Assembly: GCA_033002965.1 (NCBI GenBank)
Contig: JAURVB010001995.1
Location: forward strand, 1 to 64,000
DNA length: 64,000 nt
Direction of reading: 5' to 3'
Source of the DNA: Piper betle
Taxonomy: Eukaryota; Streptophyta; Magnoliopsida; Piperales; Piperaceae
The notes beneath the pieces are model-generated. The model saw only the letters and a program-made list of their open reading frames with translations. It made no database searches and was not told the DNA's origin. The position numbers and the translations under genes are program-made. Below, in pieces: positions 21,720 through 33,085 of this stretch; the stretch's first letter is position 1, and the number at the start of each line of letters is the position of its first letter.

Positions 21720-22850
21720 GACGGCAGGCACCCGAAGGAAGTCGAGCCAAGCTGCGCAGTCGGACACGAACGTGGAGAGTGTGTTAGGCCAAATTTTGAC
21801 GGCCATACAGGGACTAGCGCAGGCTTCAGATAATACCAGTTCTGTGGTTCCGAACATAGCGCAGCGATTACCGGGATTGGTAACAGGGAATGGAGCTCCA
21901 AATTCGGCTGCGGGTCCTAGTAGCGTCCCAAATGGGGATCAGGGGAGCGCCCAAGAGCAGGTAGGGATAGCTGACCCAGGCGAGCGAGGGGAACTTCCAA
22001 ACCCAGTGCCACCGGTAGTCCGACAAGTGGTACTACCAGTTGGGGATGACAGTGATCGATACACTGTAGAAAAATTCCGGAAGAACGGAGCTGAGGTATT
22101 CATTGGTGGGACTGATCCAATGAAGGCGGAGAGCTGGATGGACATTACTGAGAAAGCATTTAGAGCTCTCTTTGTGCCTCATCGCCATCAAGTGAGGTTG
22201 GCGACATGCATGCTTCAGGAGGAAGCATCTTATTGGTGGAAGTCCATGGAGAAGACTGCGTTCCATCAACGGGAGATTTCGTCCATTCCTTGGGCGGAAT
22301 TTGTAACAGCTTTCAATGGACAATATTTTCCTGAGTCTGTTGTCCAGAAGAAAGCACTGGAATTTGCCACTCTAACTCAGAGGGATGATTCAGTCCGAGA
22401 GTATGCACAAAATTTCTTGCAATTGGAGAGATTTGCACTTAGGAGTCTGGCAACTGCCCGGGCCAGAGCAGACAAATTTTTCTGGGGGTTGAAGCCAGAA
22501 TTGAGGAGTAGGGTTGCTACGGCGCCAAGAGGCACTATTACCGAAGTGATTGAGGCAGTCACTACTCATGAGTTGGTGTACGACTATGTCCGTGAACAGA
22601 AACAGGGGAAGGCTACTATGCAACATAAGAATGCCAACCAGGGTAGTAGCAAAAACCGGTCTGCAGAACACCAACAGCAGAACTATCAACGGAATGTCGA
22701 TGGGAACCACAAAAGGAAGTTTCAAGAGATTCTGTATCGACTATGTAAAAATTGCAACAAGATGCATTCAGGGCCATGCTGTGAGCTACGTCGGTGCTAC
22801 AACTGCAGAAGGACGTGACACCTGCAAAACGAGTGTCGTCAGCCCCCGAA
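21720..22850 (+). pseudogene. gag polyprotein (Ty3/gypsy)
   Basis: The frame is open from about 21720 to a TGA at 22816. It holds a capsid-type gag domain: FIGGTDPMKAESWMDITEKA, LATCMLQEEASYWWKSM, IPWAEFVTAFNGQYFPESVV and ATLTQRDDSVREYAQNFLQL. It ends in a basic Gln/Asn-rich linker and a CX2CX4HX4C zinc knuckle (CYNCRR T*HLQNEC) in which a TGA replaces the conserved Gly codon (tgg or gga in the copy at 28637). The stop removes the last half of the knuckle and separates gag from pol. The likely start is uncertain because the only upstream ATG (21695) is in another frame. Confidence 0.8.
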
Positions 22851-22982
22851 GCAACAACAGGAGCAACCTGAAAAGGAGAAGACACCAGCTCCTAATCGCT
22901 ACCCAGCACCTACAAAATCGGTGGTCAAAGGGAAGGCGAAACTTTTTGCAGTCGAAATCGAGGACGCTGAGGACGATGACCA

Positions 22983-23440
22983 CATAGTTCGAGGTAAAAT
23001 TCTGATTTAAAGTGTTAGTGTGGATGTTTTATTTTATTCGGGGTGTACACATTCGTTCCTATCATCCCGATTAGTTAAGAGTTTAGGACTCCAAACGTCT
23101 ACATTACCCAAGACTTATAGGGTCACTACTGCAACGGGAGACGGGGAAGTCACAACGTTAGGAGCGACTAAGCTATCCTTGGATATACAAGGGAAACCCT
23201 ATGTATGGAATTTCATTGTCTATGGGATAATAGGCTTTGATGTACTGTTGGGAATGGACTGGTTGTCTGCACACCAGGCTTTTCTCGACTGTAAAGGGAG
23301 AAGAGTGTTGATGAAACCTTGTAATTGTGAGATGGGGGTCATTTTCCAAGGGTCATGGAATGATCCATCCTCTTGTATTGTGTTAGTTAGTGAGAGCACT
23401 TACTGGTTGGCCACAACCCAAGTCAGTCATAGATATATGA
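22983..23440 (+). pseudogene. Retroviral-type aspartic protease
   Basis: VDVLFYSGCTHSFLSSRLVK corresponds to the catalytic D(S/T)G motif: the expected Asp-Ser-Gly reads Tyr-Ser-Gly, so the active Asp appears replaced. Downstream motifs VYGIIGFDVLLGMDWLSAHQ and ..DCKGRRV are typical of plant Ty3 proteases. A TAA at about 23008 lies upstream in frame. The protein breaks off after about 23430. Confidence 0.75.
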
Positions 23441-23960
23441 AGTTTTCTTGGACTAGCAGGTTACTATCGGAAGTTCATTAAAGATTTCTCCTTGGTGGCA
23501 TCGCCAATGACTAAGCATGCACGCAAGGAAGTCAAGTTCGAATGGAGTAACAAGTGTGAGGAGAGTTTCCAATCTTTGAAGAAGAGTTTAACTACTGCAC
23601 CAGTTTTGACTATACCAAATGGCAATGAAGGATTCGTGGTCTTCAGTGATGCATCTCCAGTGGGGTTAGGATGTGTCCTTATGCAAGATGGTAAGGTGGT
23701 GGCTTACGCCTCTCGCCAATTGAAGATTCACGAGCAAAATTATGCAACCATGACTTGGAACTAGCAGCAGTTGTGTTTGCTCTGAAAATTTGGAGACACT
23801 ATTTGTATGGAGCTCAGTTTAAGGTTTTCACTGACCACCAAAGTTTGAAGTATATCTTCACCCAGAATGACCTTAACCTTTGAATGAGGCGGTAGATAGA
23901 ATACTTGAAGGACTATGATTTCCAAATTTTATACCATCCGGGAAAAGCGAACGTTGTAGC
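23441..23960 (+). pseudogene. RNase H domain, joined directly to protease
   Basis: The sequence resumes at the end of the reverse transcriptase thumb, [16 protein letters not shown] (frame shifted near 23480), followed by [38 protein letters not shown] and [21 protein letters not shown] stop at 23761 replaces the expected continuation, and the tail reaches YHPGKANVVADALSRK at about 23930-23975. The palm and fingers with the YxDD box are absent. Confidence 0.8.
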
Positions 23961-25518
23961 CGACGCGTTGAGTCGGAAGGGCAAGGTGGACAAGGGTCAA
24001 CAGCTAGCTAGACTTTGGGCTATGTTAGCTGAGGTGGTAGCTATTAACCCGGTGGAACGAGTAATAGGACTACCGGTAAACCTGGTTATCTCCAATGAAT
24101 TGGTGGACCGAGTTAAGTTAACACAAATGGAAGATGAGAAGCTGAATGAAATGTTGGACAAAACTCCCGACATTGTAGCAGATTCCAACAGTGTAATTAG
24201 ATTTAGAGGGAGGTTGTGTGTACCCAACAATGATGCATTAAAGCATGATATCCTAGAGGAAGCTCATCGTTCAAGGTTCTCAATACACCCTGGTGTTACA
24301 AAGATGTACCAGGAGTTAAAACAAACCTACTGGTGGATTGGGATGAAGAGGGATGTGGTGGATTTTGTTTCCAAGTGTCAAACGTGCCAATTGATCAAAG
24401 CCCAACATCAACTACCCGGTGGATTATTACAAACTTTAGAGATACCTACCTAGAAATGGGAGCATGTCACATGTGATTTTATTACTAAACTCCCAAGGAC
24501 TTTGAAGAGACATGACTCTATATGGGTAGTTGTGGACCGTTTGACTAAGGTAGCTCACTTTATCCCCACAAAATCAACAAGGACGGTGGAATACTTAGCT
24601 GAACTATACATAAATAACATTGTCAGGCTGCATGGAATTCCAAAGGAGATAGTCTCTGACAGAGATCCCCTATTCACGTCACATTTTTGGGAAGTTTTCC
24701 AAAAAGCTTTGGGGACCCAAATCAAGTTAAGTACAGCATATCACCCCCAAACTGATGGTCAGAGTGAGAGGACCAATCAAACCTTGGAGGATTTGTTGAG
24801 AGCTTGCATCCTCGACTGGGGAGGAGATTGGGAGAAACACGTAGCCTTGGCTGAATTCACCTATAATAACTCTTACCAAGCCAGTATAGGAATGACACCG
24901 TTTGAAGCTTTATACGGTAGGCCTTGTCGATCTCCATCATGCTGGTTGGAGTCTACAGAGGTGGTTATAGTCGGGCCAGAGATGGTGAGAGAAGCAGCTG
25001 AAAAAGTGCAACTCATCCATCAAAGGCTTAAGGCAGCTCAGGATTGGCAGAAAAGTTATGCTGACACTCGAAGGAAGGACTTAGAATTCCAAGTTGGGTA
25101 GTTCGTCTACCTTAAGACCTCACCTAAGAAGGGAGTGATCAGATTTAGAACATCAGGGAAGTTGAAGCCAAGATTCATAGGACCATTTCCAATTCTCGAT
25201 AGAATCGGAAGTTGTGCATATAGATTAGCATTACCACCAAGACTTGATGGTGTACACCATGTCTTTCATGTGTTAATGCTAAAGAAATATGTACGAGATG
25301 AGAATCACATTATCACAAATTTTGCAGATTTAGAGCTACAATCGGATTTAACCTACGAGGAAAAACCGATTCGCATCTTGGCAAGAGAAACAAAGACACT
25401 GTGTAACAAGGAGATCCCTTTGGTAAAGGTATTATGGAGAAATCAGGGATCAGAAGAAGCTACATGGGACACTGAACAGGAAATGGCCAGAAAATATCCT
25501 AGCATGTTTGTAGCATAA
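23960..25518 (+). pseudogene. Integrase with chromodomain-like C-terminus
   Basis: The N-terminal zinc-finger region (HPGVTKMYQELKQTYWWIGM, with CQTCQ) is followed by the DDE core: first Asp in WEHVTCDFITKLP, second in EIVSDRDPLFTSHFWE, and Glu in PQTDGQSERTNQTLEDLL. The GPY-type module is KPRFIGPFPILDRIGSCAYR. The tail, PLVKVLWRNQGSEEATWDTE followed by QEMARKYPSMF, is typical of the Tekay/Del chromovirus clade. Two stops break it: TAG at 24451-24453 and TAG at 25099-25101. The end is TAA at 25516-25518. Confidence 0.85.
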
Positions 25519-25615
25519 AATCCGTGTAATTGTTGTAACATGAACTTATACCGGAGATGTACTTAATCATCAATATCCTATTTATGCTATGATATTTCTA
25601 GGACAAAATAATTCT

Positions 25616-25628
25616 AAGTTGGGGAGAT
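25616..25628 (+). promoter_or_regulatory. Polypurine tract
   Basis: aagttggggagat directly precedes the 3' LTR start TGTAAAGACCC and would prime plus-strand synthesis. The same tract occurs at 28763-28775 and, reverse-complemented, at 48413-48425. Confidence 0.8.
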
Positions 25629-27899
25629 TGTAAAGACCCAGAAAAATAATAATAATAATAATAATGACGTTCAACGCAGTGGGATTGAACGTGGGAAAAA
25701 AATCGTTAGCGGGATAAGTATGAATTACACGGTTAATAGAAAGGTAATTTTTAATTAGATAATTCTAGTTGAATCGGTCGAGTCGACTAGATTATTTATC
25801 CAATTAACCATTTAAGTGAACCATACCTTGTACCCATTTAACAGGTTAAGTGAAATGGTTAAGTGGACCATGTTGATTACCCATTACCCGGTTAAAGGAA
25901 TTACGGTGAAAGGGTGCTTCCACGTACCCTAGCCGTCATTTTATTCATTATAAAAGGAAACGGGGAGGGCATCATCAACATTTTTCCTCCTTAGACAGAC
26001 GCCGGATTTCCTCCTTCGCTCGGGTAATCTTCTTTCCTTTCTTTTTCTTTTGTTGCATGCATACACATGTTGCATAAATTATAAACATGATAAACATAAG
26101 AATTAAATGAGAAATCAACAAGGGAAGAAGAAAACCAGGAGGACGTCCTGCTGTTTTCCAGCAGCAACCATGCCATGTTTCCTTCCATGGTGCGGGGTTG
26201 ACGTGCTGGAGGTGGGAATTGCTCCCGACGGTGATGCTGGCCAGATGGAGTCACCTTGGAGGGCCAAAACAGACCGTCGAGGAGGCACGCAGGTCTGAAA
26301 TCCAAGGGGAGAACAGGTCCGTGTTGCCATGGGTGGTGTTCCTGGTCAGACGTGGATCCGCCATGGAAAGTACAGACTGGTCGTCACCTGGGGTGGTGCT
26401 GGTCGTCACCTTGATGGGGCAGGACATGGTCGCCATGGCTGCTGGTCGGCCACCATTAATGGCGAAATTAAGGTCCCCATATAGGGTGTACTCCGAGTTT
26501 CATGAGATAGCAGCGGATAAAGATTTGATCTTTGCGGTTTTTCCAATCAGATCAGTGGGGTAGATAGAAGATGGGGTCTGAAATTGGGTGGAAGGAAAAG
26601 AAGACATGCGGGTCGGGTGCTGTTTATGTGGCGACTAGAGTAGTCGTCATGGGTCCTGGTCGGGTGCTGTTTATGTGGCCGACTAGGGTAGACGCCATGG
26701 ATCATGGGCTGATTATGTGACCGACATGGAGTCACCATGGTCAGGTCGGGGTTGCTGATTGGGTGGCCGGAATGGGGTCGCCAAGGACTGGTTGAGGGTT
26801 GCCATGTGGTGGCCAAGTTGGAGACGCCATGGCAGCAAATGGAGGCCGCCACGTTACTAGTTGGTCGCCATGCATGGTGAAAATACCTGCATTCACGGGT
26901 TGACTACAATAAAGCTGGGAGCTTTGGGGTCGTTAAATGAATTGTTAAAGTAGAATGGCAACCAGGTAAATATGGGAGAACTCGATGCGGTTGAGTTAGA
27001 ATATATGGTAAATACAAAAGAATTAAGTATGGGAGATGTTAATAATTAAATTATCAATTAGATAATGGGGATTTGGATGGGGATAATTAATAATTAATTA
27101 TCATTAGAATTGCTGAAAATTTAATAAGAAATGAAGACTAAGATGAACTAATTACATCATTTAAAATTGATAGTATATTAGTCATGTACGTTGCATGTAG
27201 GTTCATGCAAAATAAAATTATACTAATGTATAATTTTATGCCCTCATTCAGATTAGGGTTCATGGGTCACAGTCAGACGAAATCACAAGTCAGGTACGTA
27301 TAATAGGTAGAACATCATATTTTCCATGTTGGTAGCCTAGGTCGGCCTGAGCCCAGATTCGACCACCATGCACCGAGTGCAACCGGGGTCAAAGAATTGA
27401 CTCAGTCCGACACTGGGTCGTATTATGTGCGTAAAGTTTGTAATGCATTAACATTGTTTTCGAGTAGTGATAGCCACCCCATAAAAAGGCTATGGCCGGG
27501 GTGAGCAAGGCACAGCGATTCCTCCATCGCACTGGAGTGCAGCAATAGCCTCCCCATAAAAAGGCTACAGCCGGGCTGTGTGAGGCACTGGCACTAGAGT
27601 TGGCAGTGAGAGCTTCCCCACAAACGGGGCATAGCAATCACCTGAGTGCAGTGATAGCCTCCCCATAAAAAGGATACGGCCGGGGTGGGCATGGCACTGG
27701 CACTGGAGTGCAATGATAGCCTCCCCATAAAAAGGCTACGGCCGGGGTGTGCGAGGCACTGGCACTAGAATTGGTAGTGAGAGCTTCCCCACAAACGGGG
27801 CGTAGCAATCACCTGAGTGGCAGTGATAGCTTCCCCACAAAAAGGCTACGGCCGGGGTGTGCGAGGCACTGGCACTGGAGACGGTAGTGGTCGCCTCCC
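25629..27899 (+). mobile_element. 3' LTR type A, truncated
   Basis: It follows 18268-20799 closely from TGTAAAGACCC through the GC-rich middle and into the 109-bp repeats, then stops at about 27899 and is joined to gag sequence ('gccatcaggtgaggttgcc'). Confidence 0.75.
27465..27899 (+). repeat. 109-bp tandem repeat in 3' LTR A
   Basis: About four copies of the repeat described at 19978-20440, broken at the right by the gag junction. Confidence 0.75.
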
Positions 27900-28775
27900 C
27901 GCCATCAGGTGAGGTTGCCGACCTGCATGCTTCAGGAGGAACGGAGCTGAGGTATTCATTGGTGGGACTGATCCAATGAAAGCGGAGAGCTGGTTGGACA
28001 TTATTGAGAAAGCATTTAGAGCTCTCTCTGTGCCTCATCGCCATCAGGGTGAGGTTGGTGGAAATGCATGGAGAAGACTGTGTTCTATCAACGAGAGATT
28101 TCGTCCATTCCTTGGGCGGAATTTGTAACAGCTTTCAATGGACAATACTTTCCTGAGTCTGTTGTCCAGAAGAAAGCATTGGAATTTGCCACTCTAACTC
28201 AGAGGGATGATTCAGTCCGAGAGTATGCAAAAAATTTCTTGCAATTGGAGAGATTTGCAGCTGGGAGTCTTGCAACTGCCCGAGCCAGAGCAGACAAATT
28301 TTTCTGGTGGTTGAAGCCCGAATTTAGGAGTAGGGTTGCTACGGCGCCAAGAGGCACTATAACCGAAGTGATTGAGGCAGCCACTACTCATGAGTTGGTG
28401 TACGACTATGTCCGTGCACAGAAACAGGGGAAGGCTACTATGCAACATAAGAATGCCAACCAGGGTAGTAGCAAAAACAGGTCTGCAGAACACCAGCAGC
28501 AGAACTATCAACGGAATGTCGATGGGAACCGCAAAAGGAAGTTTCAGGAGATTCCGTATCGACTATGTAAAAATTGCAACAGGATGCATTCAGGGTTATG
28601 CAGTGAGCCCCGTCGGTGCTACAATTGCGGAAGGACGGGACACCTGCAAAATGAGTGTCGTCAGCCCCTGAAGCAACAACAGGAGCAGCCTGAGATCCCG
28701 AAGATATAATTAATCATGCTTATCATCTTGCTGTTATAATATTTCGGGGACGAAATATTTCTAAGTTGGGGAGAT
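27900..28775 (+). mobile_element. gag-only Ty3 derivative, first copy (rearranged 5' end)
   Basis: The first 160 bases are gag pieces in the wrong order and with gaps: the 'catcaggtgaggttg' part precedes 'gagctgaggtattcattggt'. From 28068 a frame of 213 codons runs to TAA at 28707: EFVTAFNGQYFPESVVQKKA, a basic linker, then an intact zinc knuckle CYNCGRTGHLQNEC. After the stop come only about 60 bases, with 'tttcggggacgaaat', a polypurine tract (28763-28775) and LTR B. No protease, reverse transcriptase, RNase H or integrase is present. Confidence 0.75.
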
Positions 28776-29710
28776 TGTAAAAACCATGATATTTATTACA
28801 AGACTCGAACCTAAATATTATGAAATAAATATAGACGAACCAATATGGTTGGTTATCAAGTCGACCGGTCATGGTTCGACTTAAGGTCACTTAGAAAATA
28901 CCTATTCATGAATGGATGATGGGGTGTGAGAATTTAATGAAGGGGTCGTTGAACCTAGGAAATACCAATGGATGATGGGGTGTGAGAATTTAATGAAGGG
29001 GCTCGTTGAACTTAGGAAATACCAATGGATGATGGGGTATGAGAATTTAATGGAGAGAATGGTTGAAGTGTATATATATGCAGGAGGAGGGAGTATTTCA
29101 TCCCTCATCTCCGTCCCAGGCGACCTCCCCATTACTGTGTGAGTATTTCATCCCTCATCTTATTTGTTTCCATTAGGATTCTTGCATGCAAGGTTTGTTG
29201 AAGACGCCCTGCCAAGTTGCTAGATCTCCAGCGTCTTATGCATGGGGTTCTTGTCGATTGCTTAGTTGTTTTGTAAATGGACATGTTAATAATTAAATTA
29301 TCAATTAGATAATGGGGATTTGGATGGGGATAATTAATAATTAATTATCATTAGAATTGCTGAAAATTTAATAAGCAATGAAGACTAACATGAACTAATT
29401 ACATCATTTAAAATTGATAGTATATTAGTCATGTAAGTTGAATGTAGGTTCATGCAAAATAAAATTATACTAATGTATAATTTTATGCCCTCATTCAGAT
29501 TAGGGTTCACGGGTCACAGTCAGACGAAATCACAAGTCAGGTACGTATAATAGGTAGAACATCGTACTTTCCTTGTTGGTAGCCTTGGTCGGCCTGAGCC
29601 CAGATTCGACCACCATGCACCGAGTGCAACTGTTAGACATATTTGCTTAATTGTGAGTAACACCTAGCCAGCTAGGGCCATAATGATGTGACAAATGGCG
29701 GGTCGTTACA
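28776..29710 (+). mobile_element. LTR type B, 935 bp
   Basis: It starts TGTAAAAACCATG after the polypurine tract and ends CGGGTCGTTACA before a primer-binding site. The first about 500 bases differ from LTR A, and contain about 50-bp direct repeats ('atggatgatggggtgtgaga' three times, 28913-29045). From about 29285 to the end it follows LTR A, without the 109-bp repeats. Confidence 0.8.
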
Positions 29711-30731
29711 GATGGTATCAGAGCCAAGTTTCTTAAAAGCTGACATCTTATGACTCAAGTACCTTGTTGAAGAGTCCAATATTTATCTTTCTCCAATGGG
29801 GTATGTCATTAGGGAATTAGTGGACTCACTAACATACCGAAGTAATCATTGAAAAAAAATTTAATGAAGCTGAGGTATTCATTGGTGGGACTGATCAAAT
29901 GAAGGCGGAGAGCTGGTTGGACATTAGTGAGAAAGCATTTAGAGCTCTCTCTGTGCCTCATCGCCATCAAGTGAGGTTGGCGACATGCATGCTTCAGGAG
30001 GAAGCATCCTATTGGTGGAAATCCATGGAGAAGACTGCGTTCCATCAACGGGAGATTTCGTCCATTCCTTGGGCGGAATTTGTAACAGCTTTCAATGGAC
30101 AATATTTTCCTGAGTCTGTTGTCCAGAAGAAAGCACTGGAATTTGCCACTCTAACTCAGAGGGATGATTCAGTCCGAGAGTATGCAAAAAATTTCTTGCA
30201 ATTGGAGAGATTTGCATCTGGGAGTCTGGCAACTGCTCGAGCCAGAGCAGACAAATTTTTCTGGGGGTTGAAGCCCGAATTGAGGATAGGGTTGCTACGG
30301 CGCCAAGAGGCACTATAACCGAAGTGATTGAGGCAGCCACTACTCATGAGTTTGTGTATGACTATGTCCGTGCACAGAAACAGGGGAAGGCTACTATGCA
30401 ACATAAGAATGCTAACCAGGGTAGTAGCAAAAACAGGTCTGCAGAACACCAACAGCAGAACTATCAACGGAATGTCGATGGGAACCACAAAAGGAAGTTT
30501 TAGGAGATGCCGTATCGACTATGTAAAAATTGCAACAAGATGCATTCAGGGTTATGCAGTGAGCCCCGTCGGTGCTACAATTGAGGAAGGATGGGACACC
30601 TGCAAAATGAGTGTCGTCAGCCCCTAAAGCAACAACAGGAGTAGCCTGAGATCCTGAAGATATAATTAATCATGCTTATCATCTTGCGGTTATAATATTT
30701 CGGGGACGAAATATTTCTAAGTTGGGGAGAT
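29711..30731 (+). mobile_element. gag-only Ty3 derivative, second copy (internal region)
   Basis: The internal region of about 1.0 kb between LTR B (28776-29710) and another LTR B start (30732) has a primer-binding site, partial gag and polypurine tract, but no pol. Gag starts at about 29870 (EVFIGGTDQMKAESWLDISE), shifts frame at about 30285 ('gaggatagggttgc', bases missing relative to 22503), has a TAG at 30501, and its knuckle reads CYN then TGA (30584). It is a deletion derivative of the gag-pol element and can move only with enzymes supplied in trans. Confidence 0.8.
29713..29725 (+). promoter_or_regulatory. Primer-binding site (initiator tRNA-Met)
   Basis: TGGTATCAGAGCC, two bases after the LTR B end at 29710. 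Confidence 0.85.
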
Positions 30732-30972
30732 TGTAAAAACCATGAAAATTATTACAAGACTCGAACCTAAATATTACAAAATAAACATAGACGAACTGAT
30801 ATGGTTGGTTATCAAGTCGACCGGTCATGGTTCGACTTAAGGTCACTTAAAAAATACCTATTCCTGAATAGATGATGGGGTGTGAGAATTTAATGAAGGG
30901 GGTCGTTGAACCTAGGAAATACCATGTGAGAATTTAATGAAGGGGACGAAATATTTCTAAGTTGGGGGAGAT
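30732..30972 (+). repeat. Partial LTR B start plus repeated element end
   Basis: 30732-30946 is the first about 215 bases of LTR B. At about 30947 it jumps to 'ggggacgaaatatttctaag' and a second polypurine tract (ttgggggagat), followed by a fresh LTR B start at 30973. The end of the element is thus repeated in tandem. Confidence 0.7.
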
Positions 30973-30981
30973 TGTAAAAAC

Positions 30982-31137
30982 TGTAACGACCCAGCCCAAG
31001 AGTGCAACGTACTGGGCTAAGTCATTTCTTTAAAATGGGTACCCCAGAAGTTAAAGATCTATAGTCTATTCCCACTTTATAAATTGGATCTTCTCCCAGT
31101 AGGTATTAGATGTGGGACTAAGTAGAGGGATCTCACA
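30982..31137 (-). mobile_element. Solo LTR of the TRIM family, minus strand, with target-site duplication
   Basis: 156 bp running from TGTAACGACCCAG to GGATCTCACA on the plus strand, the reverse complement of the LTR unit in the 52-64 kb array. It is flanked on both sides by AAAAC (30977-30981 and 31138-31142), a perfect 5-bp target duplication inside the first bases of an LTR B. This proves that the repeat has been a mobile element. Confidence 0.9.
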
Positions 31138-32069
31138 AAAACCATGAAAATTATTACAAGACTCGAAGCTAAATATTGTAAAATAAATATAGTCGAACCG
31201 ATATGGTTGGTTGTCAAGTCGACCGGTCATGGTTCGACTTAAGGTCACCTAGAAAATACCTATTAATGAATGGATGATGGGGTGTGAGAATTTAATGAAG
31301 GGGTCGTTGAACCTAGGAAATACGAAAGGATGATGGGGTGTGAGAATTTAATGAAGGGGCTTGTCGAACCTAGGAAATACCAATGGATGATGGGGTATGA
31401 GAATTTAATGGAGGGAATGGTTGAAGTGTATATATATGCAGGAGGAGGGAGTATTTCAGCTCTTTTCTCCGTCCCGGGCGACCTCCCCATTACTGTGTGA
31501 GTATTTCATCCCTCATCTTATTTGTTTCCATTAGGATTCTTGCATGCAAGGTTTGTTGAAGACGCCTTGCCAAGTTGCTATATCTCCAGCGTCTTATGCA
31601 TGGGGTTCTTGTCGATTGCTTAGTTGTTTTGTAAATCGACATGTTAATAATTAAATTTTAATTAGATAATGGGGATTTGGATATGGATAATTAATAATTA
31701 ATTATCATTAGAATTGCTGAAAATTTAATAAGCAATGAAGACTAACATGAACTAATTACCTCATTTAAAATTGATAGTATATTAGTCATGTAAGTTGCAT
31801 GTAGGTTCATGCAAAATAAAATTATACTAATGTATAATTTTATGCCCACATTCAGATTAGGGTTCACGGGTCACAGTCAGACGAAATCACAAGTCAGGTA
31901 CGTATAATAGGTAGAACATCATATTTTCCTTGTTGGTAGCCTAAGTCGGCCTGAGCCCAGATTCGACCACCATGCATCGAGTGCAACCGGGGTCAAAGAA
32001 TTGACTCAGTTTGATATGGGGTCATATTATGTGTGTAAATTGTGTAATGCATCGACATTGTTTTGGAGT

Positions 32070-33085
32070 AGTGATTGCCACCCCATAAAAAGGCTACGGC
32101 CGGGGTGAGTGGGGCACAGCGATTCCTCCATCGCACTGGAGTGCAGTGACAGCCTCCCCATAAAAAGGCTACGGCCGGGGTGTGTGAGGCACTGGCACTA
32201 GAGTTGGCGGTGAGAGCTTCCCACAAACGGGGCGTAGCATGCACTTGAGTGCAGTGATAGCCTCCCCATAGAAAGGCTACGGTCGGGGTGTAAGAGGCAT
32301 TGGCACTAGAATTGGCAGTGAGAGCTTCCCCACAAACGGGGCCTAGCAATCACTTGAGTGCAGTGATAGCCTCCCCATAAAAAAGGCTACGGCCGGGGTG
32401 TGTGAGGCACTGGCACTAGAGTTGGCAGTGAGAGCTTCCCCACAAATGGGGCGTAGCATTCATCTGAGTGCAGTGATAGCCTCCCCATAAAAAGACTATG
32501 GCCGGGGTATGCAAGGCACTAGCACTGGAGGTTTGAGATCCCTCAACTTAGTCCCACATCTAATACCTACTAGGAGAAGATCCTGTTTATAAGTGGGAAT
32601 GGACTATAGATCTTTAACTTCCGGGGTACCCATTTTAAAGAGATGACTTAGCCCATTACGTTGCACTTTCGGCTGGGTCGTTACAGGAGTGCAGTGATAG
32701 CCTCCCCATAAAAAGGCTACGACCGAGGTGTGCGAGGCACTGACACTAGAATTGGTAGTGAGAGCTTCCCCACAAACGGGGCATAGCAATCACCTGAGTG
32801 CAGTGATAGCTTCCCCATAAAAAGGCTACGGCCGGGGTGTGCAAGGCACTGGCACTGGAATGCAGTGATAGCCTGCCTATAAAAGGGCTACGGCCGGGGT
32901 GTGCGAGGCACTGACACTTGAATTGGTAATGAGAGCTTCCCTACAAACAGGGCGTAGCAATCACCTGAGTGCAGTGATAGCTTCCCCACAAAAAGGCTAC
33001 AGCCGGGGTGTGTGAGGCACTGGCACTGGAGACGGTAGTGGTAACCTCCCCACAAAAAGGGCTACGGCCGGGGTGTGCGGATCAT
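32070..33085 (+). repeat. 109-bp tandem repeat in long LTR B
   Basis: About seven to eight imperfect copies of the two-part unit, interrupted at 32532-32685 by the TRIM LTR. It is longer than the arrays at 19978-20440 and 27465-27899. Confidence 0.8.
32532..32685 (+). mobile_element. Solo LTR of the TRIM family, plus strand
   Basis: 154 bp from TTTGAGATCC (expected TGTGAGATCC, second base changed) to GGGTCGTTACA. The flanks are GGAGG (32527-32531) and GGAGT (32686-32690), a 5-bp target duplication with one change. The surrounding 109-bp repeat has a single GGAGT at this place in its other copies (for example 27533-27537). Confidence 0.85.

Larger units (their letters stand above)
21487..27899 (+). 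mobile_element. Ty3/gypsy (Tekay-like) element lacking reverse transcriptase, both LTRs truncated
   Basis: Order on the plus strand: last 49 bases of an LTR A (to 21535), primer-binding site, gag, protease, RNase H, integrase with a chromodomain-like tail, polypurine tract, 3' LTR A (25629 to about 27899). The reverse transcriptase segment is missing between about 23430 and 23445. The 5' LTR is cut and the 3' LTR breaks within its 109-bp repeats into foreign gag sequence at about 27900, so no target-site duplication can be tested. The order RNase H-integrase identifies Ty3/gypsy. Confidence 0.85.
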
